Shown: positions 46,793-55,745 of the stretch, piece after piece
Numbering within the stretch: position 1 is the stretch's first letter
Layout of the letters: each line of letters opens with the position of its first letter
DNA from: a virus
Reading direction: 5' to 3' (one strand)
Length of the DNA: 64,000 nt
IMG/VR virus record: IMGVR_UViG_3300042389_000994
Coordinates: 1 to 64,000 of that record
The notes under the pieces: generated by a model
What the model saw: only the letters and a program-made list of their open reading frames with translations
Databases searched by the model: none
What the model was told of the DNA's origin: nothing
Position numbers and translations under genes: made by a program

Positions 46793-47341
46793 ATGCCCAA
46801 GATAAGCACATACTCAACCGTAACTCCGGCAGACGCAGACCTTATACTTATTAGTGATGCTAACGATAGCAACAACACTAAGAATGTCCCGCTTGCATCT
46901 TTAAAGGGGGCGTTGTTTGCTTATACTGAAATTTATGATTCAACGCCGGGGGAGGACACGATTGCGGGCGCTACTCCTACCAAGTTGATTGTAACAACTA
47001 CGCAGGGGGAAATAAGCGCTAATTCGGGGTTACAGCAAAATGGCCTTGGGAGGATTACAAATGGGGGGGCGTCAAGAGTATTTGCGATAACCTATTCTGT
47101 ATCCATAGCGGCGCAAAACAACCGTGATGTTGAGTTTAGTCTTGGAAAAAGTGGAACGGTTATACCGCATTCTCAAACAGATAGTATAACCGGCCAGGGA
47201 GATAAAGGCGTTAGCGTTTCAAACACAATAATCACAACCCTAAATACGGGTCAGTATGTTGAGGTTTATATCGCTCATGTTGGCGGAGGCACTCTTTCGT
47301 GTGAATTGCGACATTTAAATTTAGTTTTAAGACAAGTATAA
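46793..47341 (+). CDS. Head- or fibre-associated beta protein (182 aa)
   Basis: This 182-aa protein begins MPKISTYSTVTPADADLILI, typical of phage fibre N-termini, and continues with a beta-rich, TNF-like-looking domain (AITYSVSIAAQNNRDVEFSL...GQYVEVYIAHVGGGTLSC). It may decorate the capsid or form a short fibre. Its stop overlaps the next ATG (TAATG). The specific role is not settled. Confidence 0.5.
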   Translation: MPKISTYSTVTPADADLILISDANDSNNTKNVPLASLKGALFAYTEIYDSTPGEDTIAGATPTKLIVTTTQGEISANSGLQQNGLGRITNGGASRVFAITYSVSIAAQNNRDVEFSLGKSGTVIPHSQTDSITGQGDKGVSVSNTIITTLNTGQYVEVYIAHVGGGTLSCELRHLNLVLRQV

Positions 47342-47562
47342 TGGACATTCGTAAAATTTCAATCGGGCAGGACTACAAGACTGCTATGCACTATATTGTC
47401 AATCAGCCGGTACTTAATGGGGAGTATACCGTGCATCTAATTAAGGTGTCAGACGGGGGTGGAGCAAAAGTGTATATCGTATCAAAATATAACGAAATCT
47501 TGCTTTGGAAGGAGTTCTCTGCTTCCATGCCTATTTCATTTGAGTACAACATCTCTTTCTAA
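47341..47562 (+). CDS. Hypothetical protein (73 aa)
   Basis: The 73-aa product has MDIRKISIGQDYKTAMHYIV and a beta pattern (YTVHLIKVSDGGGAKVYIV, LLWKEFSASMPISFEYN). A small single-domain beta protein of unknown role, adjacent to both neighbours with 1-nt overlaps, in the pre-terminase cluster. Confidence 0.55.
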   Translation: MDIRKISIGQDYKTAMHYIVNQPVLNGEYTVHLIKVSDGGGAKVYIVSKYNEILLWKEFSASMPISFEYNISF

Positions 47563-48128
47563 TGCGTTCCCCGTTTCAGTTCATCGTGCGTCCGCGCGAT
47601 GCGAAACGATACGATAATACACGAAAGTATGGAGATGTTGACTTTATCGTAAGTGTTTCGCAGGAGGACCACAAGTTTTCCAACCGGTATGCGGAAGTGG
47701 TTAGCACACCTATCCACTACAATGGCTCAATAAGGCCTGGGGATACACTTATTGTTCATCACAATGTCTTCAAGTTTTATTATGACATGCATGGCCGTCA
47801 AAAAAGCGGTCGTTCATTTTTGCACGATGACCTGTTTCTTTTAGATGAAGACCAGTTCTTTTTGTACAAATCTCCCGGCAAGGAATGGAAAGCTCATTCA
47901 AAGTATTGCTTTGTAAAGCCTAGTCCTACCAAAAACAACTATCTTGATGTTAATCACAAAGAAGAACCACTATACGGAACCATAAGATACATCAATGATG
48001 AACTCAAGGCTTTTGGGTTAAAAGAGGGAGATGAGGTTATTTATGAGCCGGAAAGTGAATATGAGTTCAATGTAGATGGGGAAAAATTATACCGTATGTT
48101 TACAAACAATATAGCGGTTCAAGTATGA
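47562..48128 (+). CDS. GroES-fold-like protein upstream of terminase
   Basis: A 188-aa protein whose N-terminal half includes NRYAEVVSTPIHYNGSIRPGDTLIV and whose C-terminus EGDEVIYEPESEYEFNVDGEKLYRMF resembles the GroES 'EGDxVLY...G....VDGxxY' ending. It may be a chaperonin-10-like fold used as a second cochaperonin, or a structural adaptor. It overlaps the next small gene by 4 nt. Divergent from the GroES at 39502, so duplication is ancient if real. Confidence 0.5.
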   Translation: MRSPFQFIVRPRDAKRYDNTRKYGDVDFIVSVSQEDHKFSNRYAEVVSTPIHYNGSIRPGDTLIVHHNVFKFYYDMHGRQKSGRSFLHDDLFLLDEDQFFLYKSPGKEWKAHSKYCFVKPSPTKNNYLDVNHKEEPLYGTIRYINDELKAFGLKEGDEVIYEPESEYEFNVDGEKLYRMFTNNIAVQV

Positions 48129-48403
48129 GTAAATCAAATGAAGAAATAAAGAAAGAGATAATCTCTGCTGGATACAAGGCGGTCAAGCACCTCATCAAGG
48201 TAGCCGAAGAGGACATCATCACGGGAGGAGAAGGCGATATAAGCGCCGACCGTCTAAAAAATGCCGCAGCAACTAAAAAGCTGGCCATTAATGATGCATT
48301 TGAAATCTTGGCTAGAATACAATCCGAGCAAGAGCTTTTAGACTCGCCAAATCAAAATAACTCCACTCAAAAACAAGGGTTTGCAGAAGGAAGGGCGAGA
48401 TAA
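48125..48403 (+). CDS. Small pre-terminase protein (TerS candidate)
   Basis: The 92-aa product is helical (MSKSNEEIKKEIISAGYKAV, then RLKNAAATKKLAINDAFEIL and an acidic-Gln tail). Its position just before TerL makes it a candidate small terminase, though no helix-turn-helix is clear and crAss-like phages often lack an obvious TerS. It overlaps the TerL start by 23 nt. Confidence 0.45.
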   Translation: MSKSNEEIKKEIISAGYKAVKHLIKVAEEDIITGGEGDISADRLKNAAATKKLAINDAFEILARIQSEQELLDSPNQNNSTQKQGFAEGRAR

Positions 48404-50621
48404 AGAGCTTTGTCGTGTCTTGAACCCTATCCCCATTAAAGGTAAAAAAAGATGGGAATATGGGTACAACAAGGAGTACGACATGGTCGTCATCTCAAAA
48501 GATGGGACTATTGGGGATGTCTATGAGATAAGTGGCTTGAGGATAGCCATTCCTGCATCGCCCGAAAAGTGCTACCGTAGATCAGAAAAGCAGCAAGAAC
48601 AATACTGGGAAAGTTTTGAGTACCCATCTCAACTATCCAAGATAAAGACAATATTCCAATGGCACACAATGCCCAAGGAGTTTAAGGCTTTATGGGTGGA
48701 CTATATAGAGGAGGAGTTCAATAGGAGAGAGAACGGATTTTGGTTTATGAACAATGGCGTCAAGACCTACATTCCGGGAAGCTTTTATATGTACTTGCAG
48801 TGGACGAAGATTGACATTGGGCAACCCGAATACAGAGAGGCCAATAGGCTATTCTTTATATTTTTTGAGGCGTGTATTGCTGACTCAAGGTGTTTTGGCA
48901 TGTGCTACTTAAAGATTCGCCGATCAGGCTTTTCTTTTATGAGTTCATCTATGATTGTTAACATCGCTACCCTTTCAAGGGATTCTCGCTTGGGGATTCT
49001 ATCCAAGACTGGTGTGGATGCAAAAAAGATGTTTACCGATAAGGTAGTACCCATTTTAAGTAACTACCCATTCTTTTTTAAGCCAATTCAAGACGGCATG
49101 GATAAACCCAAAACCGAACTTGCGTTTAGGGTTCCTGCCTCAAAAATCACAAAAAAGAATATGCACGATGTCTTTTCGGCAGATGAACCCGATGGATTGA
49201 ACACAACGATTGACTGGCGCAATACGGCTGATAATAGTTATGATGGTGAAAAGCTACTGCTTTTAGTCCATGACGAATCAGGTAAATGGGAAAAGCCTGA
49301 AAATATCCTAAACAACTGGCGCGTGACCAAAACCACTCTTCGGGTGGGTGGTCGCATTGTTGGTAAGTGCTTGATGGGATCTACGGTGAATGCTTTATCA
49401 AAAGGAGGGGGAAACTTTAAGAGTTTGTACGATGACTCTGATGCCTCTAAAAGAAACGCAAATGGCCAAACCAAGAGTGGTCTATACAAGTTCTTTGTTC
49501 CTATGGAATGGAACTTTGAGGGGTACATTGACCGATATGGGTTTCCGGTTATGGAAACTCCCAAGAAAAAAACATTCTCTCAAGATGGATCTCCTATAAC
49601 CATTGGAGCAATTCCTTATTGGGAGAATGAGGTGAGTTCATTAAAGCATGACCAAGATGCTCTTAATGAGTTTTATCGTCAATTTCCAAGAACGGAAGCC
49701 CACGCCTTTAGGGATGAGAGTAAACAATCGCTCTTCAATTTAGCAAAGATTTATCAGCAGATTGATTACAATGATGGGATGATAAAGGGTCAACAATTGA
49801 CGAGGGGTAATTTTCATTGGATGAATGGGGTAAAAGACACAAAGGTCATTTGGACTCCAAGCAATAACGGGAGGTTTTTGGTTAGTTGGATACCCCCATT
49901 AAATATGCAAAATAGGGTCATTGAGAGGAATGGGCGAAAAATGCCGGGCAATGAACACATGGGGGCATTCGGGTGTGACTCTTATGATATTTCGGGGGTT
50001 GTAGGAGGGGGTGGCTCTAATGGGGCATTGCATGGCTTGACAAAGTTCCACATGGAACAAGACGCTCCGGTCAACACCTTTTTTTTAGAATACATCGCCC
50101 GCCCTCAAACGGCTGAGATATTCTTTGAGGAGGTATTAATGGCCCTCGTGTTTTATGGGATGCCAATGCTAGCGGAAAACAACAAGGCTAGGCTATTGTA
50201 TCACTTGAAAAACAGGGGGTATAGGGGATACTCACTAAATCGCCCTGATCGCCCAATGGCGAAGTTGTCAAAAACAGAGCTTGAAATCGGAGGAATCCCG
50301 AATAGCAGTGAGGAAGTACGACAAGCGCACGCTTCGGCTATTGAGTCTTACATAGAAAAATATGTGGGTTATGATATGGAGGGGATATTTCGGGGTAGCG
50401 AGGATTGTGGAGATATGCCTTTTAATAGAACCCTTTATGATTGGGCGCTTTTTGATATCAATAACCGAACCAAACATGATGCCTCAATTAGTTCGGGATT
50501 AGCTATTATGGCAACCCAAAAACACCTTTATGTACCCGAAACAAAGACCAGCAAAATAAGTATTAACTTTGCTCGCTATAATAACAGGGGAATGGTAAGC
50601 AGTTTGATGAACAATGAGTAA
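48381..50621 (+). CDS. terL: Terminase large subunit
   Basis: A 746-aa packaging ATPase-nuclease. The best start is TTG 48381; the conserved stretch NPIPIKGKKRWEYGYNKEYD after it argues against the ATG at residue 35. The ATPase has an atypical Walker A-like KIRRSGFSFMSSS (about 174-186) and Walker B LLLLVHDESGKW (about 292-303). The nuclease domain has AFGCDSYDISG (about 530-540) and further acidic residues toward the C-terminus. Length and motifs fit the crAss-like TerL. It drives DNA into the prohead and cuts concatemers. The downstream portal overlaps by 8 nt. Confidence 0.88.
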   Translation: MQKEGRDKELCRVLNPIPIKGKKRWEYGYNKEYDMVVISKDGTIGDVYEISGLRIAIPASPEKCYRRSEKQQEQYWESFEYPSQLSKIKTIFQWHTMPKEFKALWVDYIEEEFNRRENGFWFMNNGVKTYIPGSFYMYLQWTKIDIGQPEYREANRLFFIFFEACIADSRCFGMCYLKIRRSGFSFMSSSMIVNIATLSRDSRLGILSKTGVDAKKMFTDKVVPILSNYPFFFKPIQDGMDKPKTELAFRVPASKITKKNMHDVFSADEPDGLNTTIDWRNTADNSYDGEKLLLLVHDESGKWEKPENILNNWRVTKTTLRVGGRIVGKCLMGSTVNALSKGGGNFKSLYDDSDASKRNANGQTKSGLYKFFVPMEWNFEGYIDRYGFPVMETPKKKTFSQDGSPITIGAIPYWENEVSSLKHDQDALNEFYRQFPRTEAHAFRDESKQSLFNLAKIYQQIDYNDGMIKGQQLTRGNFHWMNGVKDTKVIWTPSNNGRFLVSWIPPLNMQNRVIERNGRKMPGNEHMGAFGCDSYDISGVVGGGGSNGALHGLTKFHMEQDAPVNTFFLEYIARPQTAEIFFEEVLMALVFYGMPMLAENNKARLLYHLKNRGYRGYSLNRPDRPMAKLSKTELEIGGIPNSSEEVRQAHASAIESYIEKYVGYDMEGIFRGSEDCGDMPFNRTLYDWALFDINNRTKHDASISSGLAIMATQKHLYVPETKTSKISINFARYNNRGMVSSLMNNE

Positions 50622-53049
50622 AGTTGAGCCTATAATCAATGCACAGTATTTCCCGGATCAGTTTGCACCTGACTCCGAAAAGAAAACCGAACTATTCGGT
50701 TTAAGAATAGGTCAGGCTATTCAGTACGAGTGGTTTAGGAAAGACTCTAGGTCTGGGAGGTTCTATTCCCAGTGGAGGGATTTCCATAGACTGCGTCTTT
50801 ATGCTAGAGGAGAGCAATCGGTTGAAAAGTATAAGAACGAGATGGCCGTAAATGGCGACTTGTCTTACCTAAACCTTGATTGGACACCTATTCCTATTCT
50901 GCCTAAATTCGTTGATATCGTGGTGAATGGGATGTCTGATCGCTTCTTTAAGGTTAAGGCATATGCCCAAGACGCAATGTCTTTGTCCAAAAGGAATCAA
51001 TTCCAGCAACAAGTGGAAACACAAATGGCTGGGAAAGACTTGTACATAAGCCTTGAGAAAAACATGGGGGTCAATGGGTTCACAATGAATCCAAATGACT
51101 TACCCGAAAACGACGAGGAGTTGCAGCTCTATATGCAGATGAGCTATAAGCCAGCAATAGAGATAGCCCAAGAAGAGGCCATAAATACCATTTTGGATGA
51201 TAATAAGTATGAAGATCTTCGCAAGAGGGTTGATTATGACATTACAACCATTGGCCTAGGTATAGTTAAGCACGAGTTTTATCCCGGTGATGGAGTTCGT
51301 GTTCAGTATGTAGACCCAGCCAATGTGGTCTATAGTTATACCGAAGACCCCTATTTCAAAGACTGTTTTTACTGGGGAGAAATCAAGACGGTCCCATTGA
51401 CCGAAATAAGAAAGATTCGGCCGGACATCAGAAATGATGAATTAGAAGAGATATCCAAGTACAGCCAAGCCTGGTACGATTACTATAATGTTTCTCAATT
51501 TTATGACAATAGCCTTTTTAACCGAGATACCGCTACACTTTTATTCTTTAATTACAAAACGACTCAAACGTTTGTTTACAAAAAGAAAAGGCTAGACTCT
51601 GGGGGGGAAAGAATCATTGAGAAAGATGAGAATTTCAATCCCCCGGCCGAAATGATGGAGGAGCAGGGGTTTGAGCGCATAACCAAGACAATTGATGTTT
51701 GGTATGAGGGGGTTATGGTTATGGGCACAAATTATATGCTCAAGTGGCAAATGATGGAGAATATGGTTCGTCCTAAGTCTGCATCTCAAAATGCCATCCC
51801 TAATTATGTGGCTTGTGCGCCTAGGATGTACAAAGGGAACATTGAGTCTTTGGTACGCCGAATGATTCCATTTGCTGATCTAATTCAACTTACCCACCTC
51901 AAACTCCAGCAAGTTGTTGCAAGGGTCGTTCCTGATGGTGTGTTCTTGGATGCTGATGGTATTAATGAGGTTGATCTTGGAACGGGGCAGGCATACAGTC
52001 CGGAAGACGCCTTGAGGCTGTACTTCCAGACCGGTAGCGTCATTGGTCGTAGTTTCACGGGGGATGGGGAGTTTAATAATGCTAGAGTCCCAATCCAAGA
52101 GTTAAACTCAAGTTCCGGTCAGCAAAAAATGGCTGCCTTGATTGGCAATTACAACCACTATCTCAACATGATTAGGGCCGTGACCGGTCTAAATGAGGCA
52201 CGCGATGGCACAGTTCCTGATTCAAGGTCATTGGTGGGTGTGCAGAAATTAGCCGCTATGAATTCAAATACAGCGACTAGGCACATCCTTGATGCGTCTG
52301 TGTACATAACCAAAAGCCTTTCGGAGGCTTTAACATACAGGGTTTCCGATATTTTACAATATGCTTCTTTCAAGGAAGAGTTTGCTACACAAATAGGAAG
52401 GCACAATGTTTCGTTGCTAGAGGAAATGAAAGACCTCTATATCTATGATTTTGGTATTTTCATTGAGGTTTCTCCAGATGAAGAGCAGAAAAATCAATTA
52501 GAGCAAAACATACAATCGGCTCTGCAGAAAGGCGATATTAATCTTGAGGATGCTATTGATATCCGTGAGATTAAGAACATCAAGATGGCCAATCAACTTT
52601 TGAAGTTGAAGCGCAAAAAGAACATTGAGAACGTGCAGGCCAATGAGATGCAGAAGCAGCAAATGCAAGCGCAGGCTCAACTTGAAAGTCAAAAGATGGC
52701 GGCAGAAGCGGCAATGATGAAAGTCAATGCTCAAGCTCAAGCGGATATGCAGGTCAAGAGGGCTGAAATAGCTTTTGAGATTGAAAAGCTAAAAGCAGAG
52801 GCCGAATTGAAGACCGTTCTTATGGAGCGTGAGTTCAATTTCAACATGGAATTGGCCAAGGTTCAAGGTCAAACCCTTTCTAGCCGAGAGCAATTGAAAG
52901 AGGAAGAAAAGGCTAGGCGTATTAGTATGCAAAACACACAACAGTCTAAGCTTGTTGACCAAAGGAAAAACAACTTACCTCCCATCAATTTTGAGTCCAA
53001 TGAGGACAGCCTGGATGGGTTTGATATGGGCGAATTTGAGCCTCGTTAA
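50614..53049 (+). CDS. Portal protein
   Basis: An 811-aa protein. YARGEQSVEKYKNEMA, GDLSYLNLDWTPIPILPKFVDIVVNG (about residues 88-110) and IVKHEFYPGDGVRVQYVDPANVV follow the crAss-like portal pattern. The C-terminal 170 residues are a long Lys-, Glu-, Gln-rich coiled coil (KKNIENVQANEMQKQQMQAQ) that would project into the capsid as barrel. Twelve copies would form the ring through which DNA enters and leaves. Located directly between TerL and scaffold genes. Confidence 0.85.
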   Translation: MSKVEPIINAQYFPDQFAPDSEKKTELFGLRIGQAIQYEWFRKDSRSGRFYSQWRDFHRLRLYARGEQSVEKYKNEMAVNGDLSYLNLDWTPIPILPKFVDIVVNGMSDRFFKVKAYAQDAMSLSKRNQFQQQVETQMAGKDLYISLEKNMGVNGFTMNPNDLPENDEELQLYMQMSYKPAIEIAQEEAINTILDDNKYEDLRKRVDYDITTIGLGIVKHEFYPGDGVRVQYVDPANVVYSYTEDPYFKDCFYWGEIKTVPLTEIRKIRPDIRNDELEEISKYSQAWYDYYNVSQFYDNSLFNRDTATLLFFNYKTTQTFVYKKKRLDSGGERIIEKDENFNPPAEMMEEQGFERITKTIDVWYEGVMVMGTNYMLKWQMMENMVRPKSASQNAIPNYVACAPRMYKGNIESLVRRMIPFADLIQLTHLKLQQVVARVVPDGVFLDADGINEVDLGTGQAYSPEDALRLYFQTGSVIGRSFTGDGEFNNARVPIQELNSSSGQQKMAALIGNYNHYLNMIRAVTGLNEARDGTVPDSRSLVGVQKLAAMNSNTATRHILDASVYITKSLSEALTYRVSDILQYASFKEEFATQIGRHNVSLLEEMKDLYIYDFGIFIEVSPDEEQKNQLEQNIQSALQKGDINLEDAIDIREIKNIKMANQLLKLKRKKNIENVQANEMQKQQMQAQAQLESQKMAAEAAMMKVNAQAQADMQVKRAEIAFEIEKLKAEAELKTVLMEREFNFNMELAKVQGQTLSSREQLKEEEKARRISMQNTQQSKLVDQRKNNLPPINFESNEDSLDGFDMGEFEPR

Positions 53050-53064
53050 ATTTTTATATATTTG
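53035..53064 (+). promoter_or_regulatory. Promoter TTTG-N18-TATATTTG
   Basis: TTTG (53035-53038) and TATATTTG (53057-53064), 18 bp apart, form the best Bacteroidetes-type promoter in the window. It would start about 13 nt before the scaffold gene ATG (53082). Confidence 0.7.
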
Positions 53065-53081
53065 TCCCTAAATTCAATCTA

Positions 53082-54161
53082 ATGGAAAACATTACAGTCA
53101 GAGTCCTTGACGCGGATGGGCAACCGTCTGTTCAAGAAAAAGAGCGGCAGAATCAAGCTTTGCTTGAGGAGCAGCAACGGCAACAACAACAGGACCCGCC
53201 CGCCCCGGATCCTGCGCCGAAACCAGTTATTGAAGAGGGCGACGTTCTTTCATTTATTAAGGATAGGTACAATAAAGAGGTTAACTCCATCAATGACCTA
53301 CTAGTTGAGCCACAACAACAACAAGAACCCCTCCCAGAGGATGTTTCTGCTTTCTATAAGTATAAAAAGGAAACAGGGAGAGGGCTTGATGATTTTGTAA
53401 AACTCAATCAAGACATTGATGCTATTGACCCGGATAAGTTGCTTTTGGACTACACGTTAGCCCAAGAGGAAGCTTTAGATCGGGAAGATGTTGTTGAATT
53501 GCTTGCTGAAAAGTTCGGATATGATGAGGATCTTGACCAAGATTCTGATATCAAGAAGAAAAAAGCGGCAAAGAAACGAGAGTTAGCCAAAGCCAAGAAA
53601 TACTTTAACGAACAAAAAGAAAAGTACAAAGTCCCACTTGAGTCAAGAGGGGATTCTTTTCAGGGTTCAGATGAGTACAAACAATACAAAGATTACCTTG
53701 ACAAGGCCAATAGCGATCAGCAAGAGGTCAAAAGGAAAGGAGAGTGGTTCCAAAAGAAAACGGAAGAACTTTTCTCTAACGAATTCAAAGGTTTTGAATT
53801 CAATGTTGGTGAGAAAAAAATCACTTTCCTACCCGGAGATTCCTCTGAAATCAAGAGTCAAAACTCTACACCTTTAAATTTTGTTTCAAAGTTTTTAGAT
53901 GAGCAGGGGTTGATTAAGGATGCTGCGGGTTATCATAGGTCTTTATCAATCGCGATGAATCCAGAAAAGTTTGCCAAGTTCTTTTATGAGCAAGGCATTG
54001 CTGATGCCACGGATGATTTGGCTAAAAAGAGCAAGAATGTCAATATGGACATTCGGACCTTTGGACAGCCAATTAACCAAGGAGGAGGAATCAAGGTTGT
54101 TGATGTTAGCCCATCATCGTCGGGAATGGGTTTAAAAATCAAGCCTTTTAAAACTTCCTAA
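53082..54161 (+). CDS. Capsid scaffold-like protein
   Basis: A 359-aa acidic and glutamine-rich protein with an extended coiled coil (EKERQNQALLEEQQRQQQQ, KRELAKAKKYFNEQKEKYK) and a short C-terminal segment rich in Gly and Ser. Composition and the place between portal and major capsid protein are those of phage scaffolds, which template prohead assembly and are then removed. No protease gene adjoins it. A strong promoter precedes it, so scaffold and capsid may be over-expressed together. Confidence 0.65.
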   Translation: MENITVRVLDADGQPSVQEKERQNQALLEEQQRQQQQDPPAPDPAPKPVIEEGDVLSFIKDRYNKEVNSINDLLVEPQQQQEPLPEDVSAFYKYKKETGRGLDDFVKLNQDIDAIDPDKLLLDYTLAQEEALDREDVVELLAEKFGYDEDLDQDSDIKKKKAAKKRELAKAKKYFNEQKEKYKVPLESRGDSFQGSDEYKQYKDYLDKANSDQQEVKRKGEWFQKKTEELFSNEFKGFEFNVGEKKITFLPGDSSEIKSQNSTPLNFVSKFLDEQGLIKDAAGYHRSLSIAMNPEKFAKFFYEQGIADATDDLAKKSKNVNMDIRTFGQPINQGGGIKVVDVSPSSSGMGLKIKPFKTS

Positions 54162-54171
54162 AAACTAAAAC

Positions 54172-55680
54172 ATGCCAGTTAACGCATCTCCCAGTTTTGC
54201 CTTACAGCCAAGCGCTTATAGGCAAGCCATTAGCACCAACTATATTAGTAGTGCTAACTTCAACTTTGCAAACCAATACTTGCCCGATCTCTATGAAAAA
54301 GAGTTTGAGCGATTTGGTAATCGCAGCATCACCGGTTTTCTCCGTATGGTAGGCGCCGAAATGCCTTGCGCTTCTGACCTTATTAAATGGGCAGAACAAG
54401 GTCGTTTACACACGAAATGGACCGCATGTACATTGACAAACGTATCATCCAACCAGACGGTTTTGACAATCACCACCGGAAACGTAGGCGGCTCTGCTGG
54501 ATATCCCGTTCAGGTTAATCAGCCAATGACTCCGTATCCGACCAATTCCACACTTGCGGCTTTAAACCAAAACATCCGTGTTGGACAGACTTTGATTTGT
54601 CAGCGCGAAAATGGTGTTGGTGTTTTTCACGGCCGTGTAGCCTCTGTCACTTATCAGGCAAGCCAAACAGCGGCTCAAGCTGCTATTACGCTTGACATTT
54701 ACGAAGATACCACTGGCGCTTCTTTCCCCACCACATTGTCAACTGGAACATGGTCCGTTTGGATTTATGGTTCTGAATTTCGGAAAGGAACAAGCGGAAT
54801 GGCCGAGTCAACTCAGGTGTTTGATTCGTTCTTTGAAACCAATCCTATTATCCTAAAGGATAAGTTCACCGTAACTGGCTCTGACATGACCCAGATTGGC
54901 TGGGTTGAGGTCACTACCGAAAACGGAGCCTCTGGATACTTGTGGTACATGAAGGCCGAGCATGAAGCCCGCTTGCGTTTTGACGACTACCTAGAGTCCG
55001 CTATGCTTGAAGCCGTTCCCGCGGCAGCCGCTAACAGTGGGGCCACTACTGCCGGATTCAAAGGTACTGAGGGTGTTTTTAGCGCGCTAACAAGTCGCGG
55101 AAATATTTTTAGTGGCGGATTTCCGACTAGCCTTGTAGACTTTGACTCAATTGTTCAGCGTCTTGACAAGCAGGGTGCTATTGAGGAAAATGCCATTTTC
55201 GTAAACCGTGCTGCTTCTTTTGCTATTGACGACTTCTTGGCTGCCCAAAACTCTTATGGTACTGGTGGTACATCATACGGTCTGTTTAACAACAGTGAGC
55301 AAATGGCCTTGAACCTTGGATTCCGCGGATTCCGTCGTGGTTATGACTTCTACAAGTCTGATTGGAAATACCTAAATGACCCCACTATGCGCGGTCAAGG
55401 TACTTCAAGTGGCACTGTTGGTGGTGCAATCAATGGTATGATTGTTCCCGTTGGTTCTACCAATGTTTATGACGAGGTAATGGGTCAAAACGCCAAGCGT
55501 CCTTTCTTGCACGTCCGCTATCGTGAAACCGAAGCCGAAAGCCGTAAGTATAAGACCTGGGCAACCGGTTCTGCCGGTGGCGCTGCAACAAGCGACCTTG
55601 ACGCTTTGGAGGTACATTACTTGTCTGAGCGCGCTGTCTGCACTTTGGGAGCAAACAACTTCTTCTTGTTCCAAAGCTAA
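54172..55680 (+). CDS. Major capsid protein
   Basis: A 502-aa protein with a NFANQYLPDLYEKEFERFGNRS motif near residue 28, ADLIKW-like SDLIKWAEQGRL and a C-terminal 'VRYRETEAESRKYKTWATGS'. It matches crAss-like major capsid proteins in size and feel and sits in the right place, after scaffold and before the 239-aa head gene. HK97-fold is expected. A large T-tailed hairpin follows at 55687, probably limiting downstream expression. Confidence 0.85.
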   Translation: MPVNASPSFALQPSAYRQAISTNYISSANFNFANQYLPDLYEKEFERFGNRSITGFLRMVGAEMPCASDLIKWAEQGRLHTKWTACTLTNVSSNQTVLTITTGNVGGSAGYPVQVNQPMTPYPTNSTLAALNQNIRVGQTLICQRENGVGVFHGRVASVTYQASQTAAQAAITLDIYEDTTGASFPTTLSTGTWSVWIYGSEFRKGTSGMAESTQVFDSFFETNPIILKDKFTVTGSDMTQIGWVEVTTENGASGYLWYMKAEHEARLRFDDYLESAMLEAVPAAAANSGATTAGFKGTEGVFSALTSRGNIFSGGFPTSLVDFDSIVQRLDKQGAIEENAIFVNRAASFAIDDFLAAQNSYGTGGTSYGLFNNSEQMALNLGFRGFRRGYDFYKSDWKYLNDPTMRGQGTSSGTVGGAINGMIVPVGSTNVYDEVMGQNAKRPFLHVRYRETEAESRKYKTWATGSAGGAATSDLDALEVHYLSERAVCTLGANNFFLFQS

Positions 55681-55686
55681 TTTTTC

Positions 55687-55722
55687 GGGGTGGGTGTGTC
55701 CGACACACTCACCCCATTTTTT
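55687..55722 (+). terminator. Strong terminator after capsid gene, built on the palindrome
   Basis: GGGGTGGGTGTGTC pairs with GACACACTCACCCC (14-bp stem with one G-U pair, 1-nt centre) and is followed by ATTTTTTAATTT. The stem contains palindrome copy GGTGTGTC-C-GACACACT (55693-55709). It would end or attenuate transcription after the major capsid gene. Confidence 0.85.
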
Positions 55723-55745
55723 AATTTAATCAAACCTATAATAAA

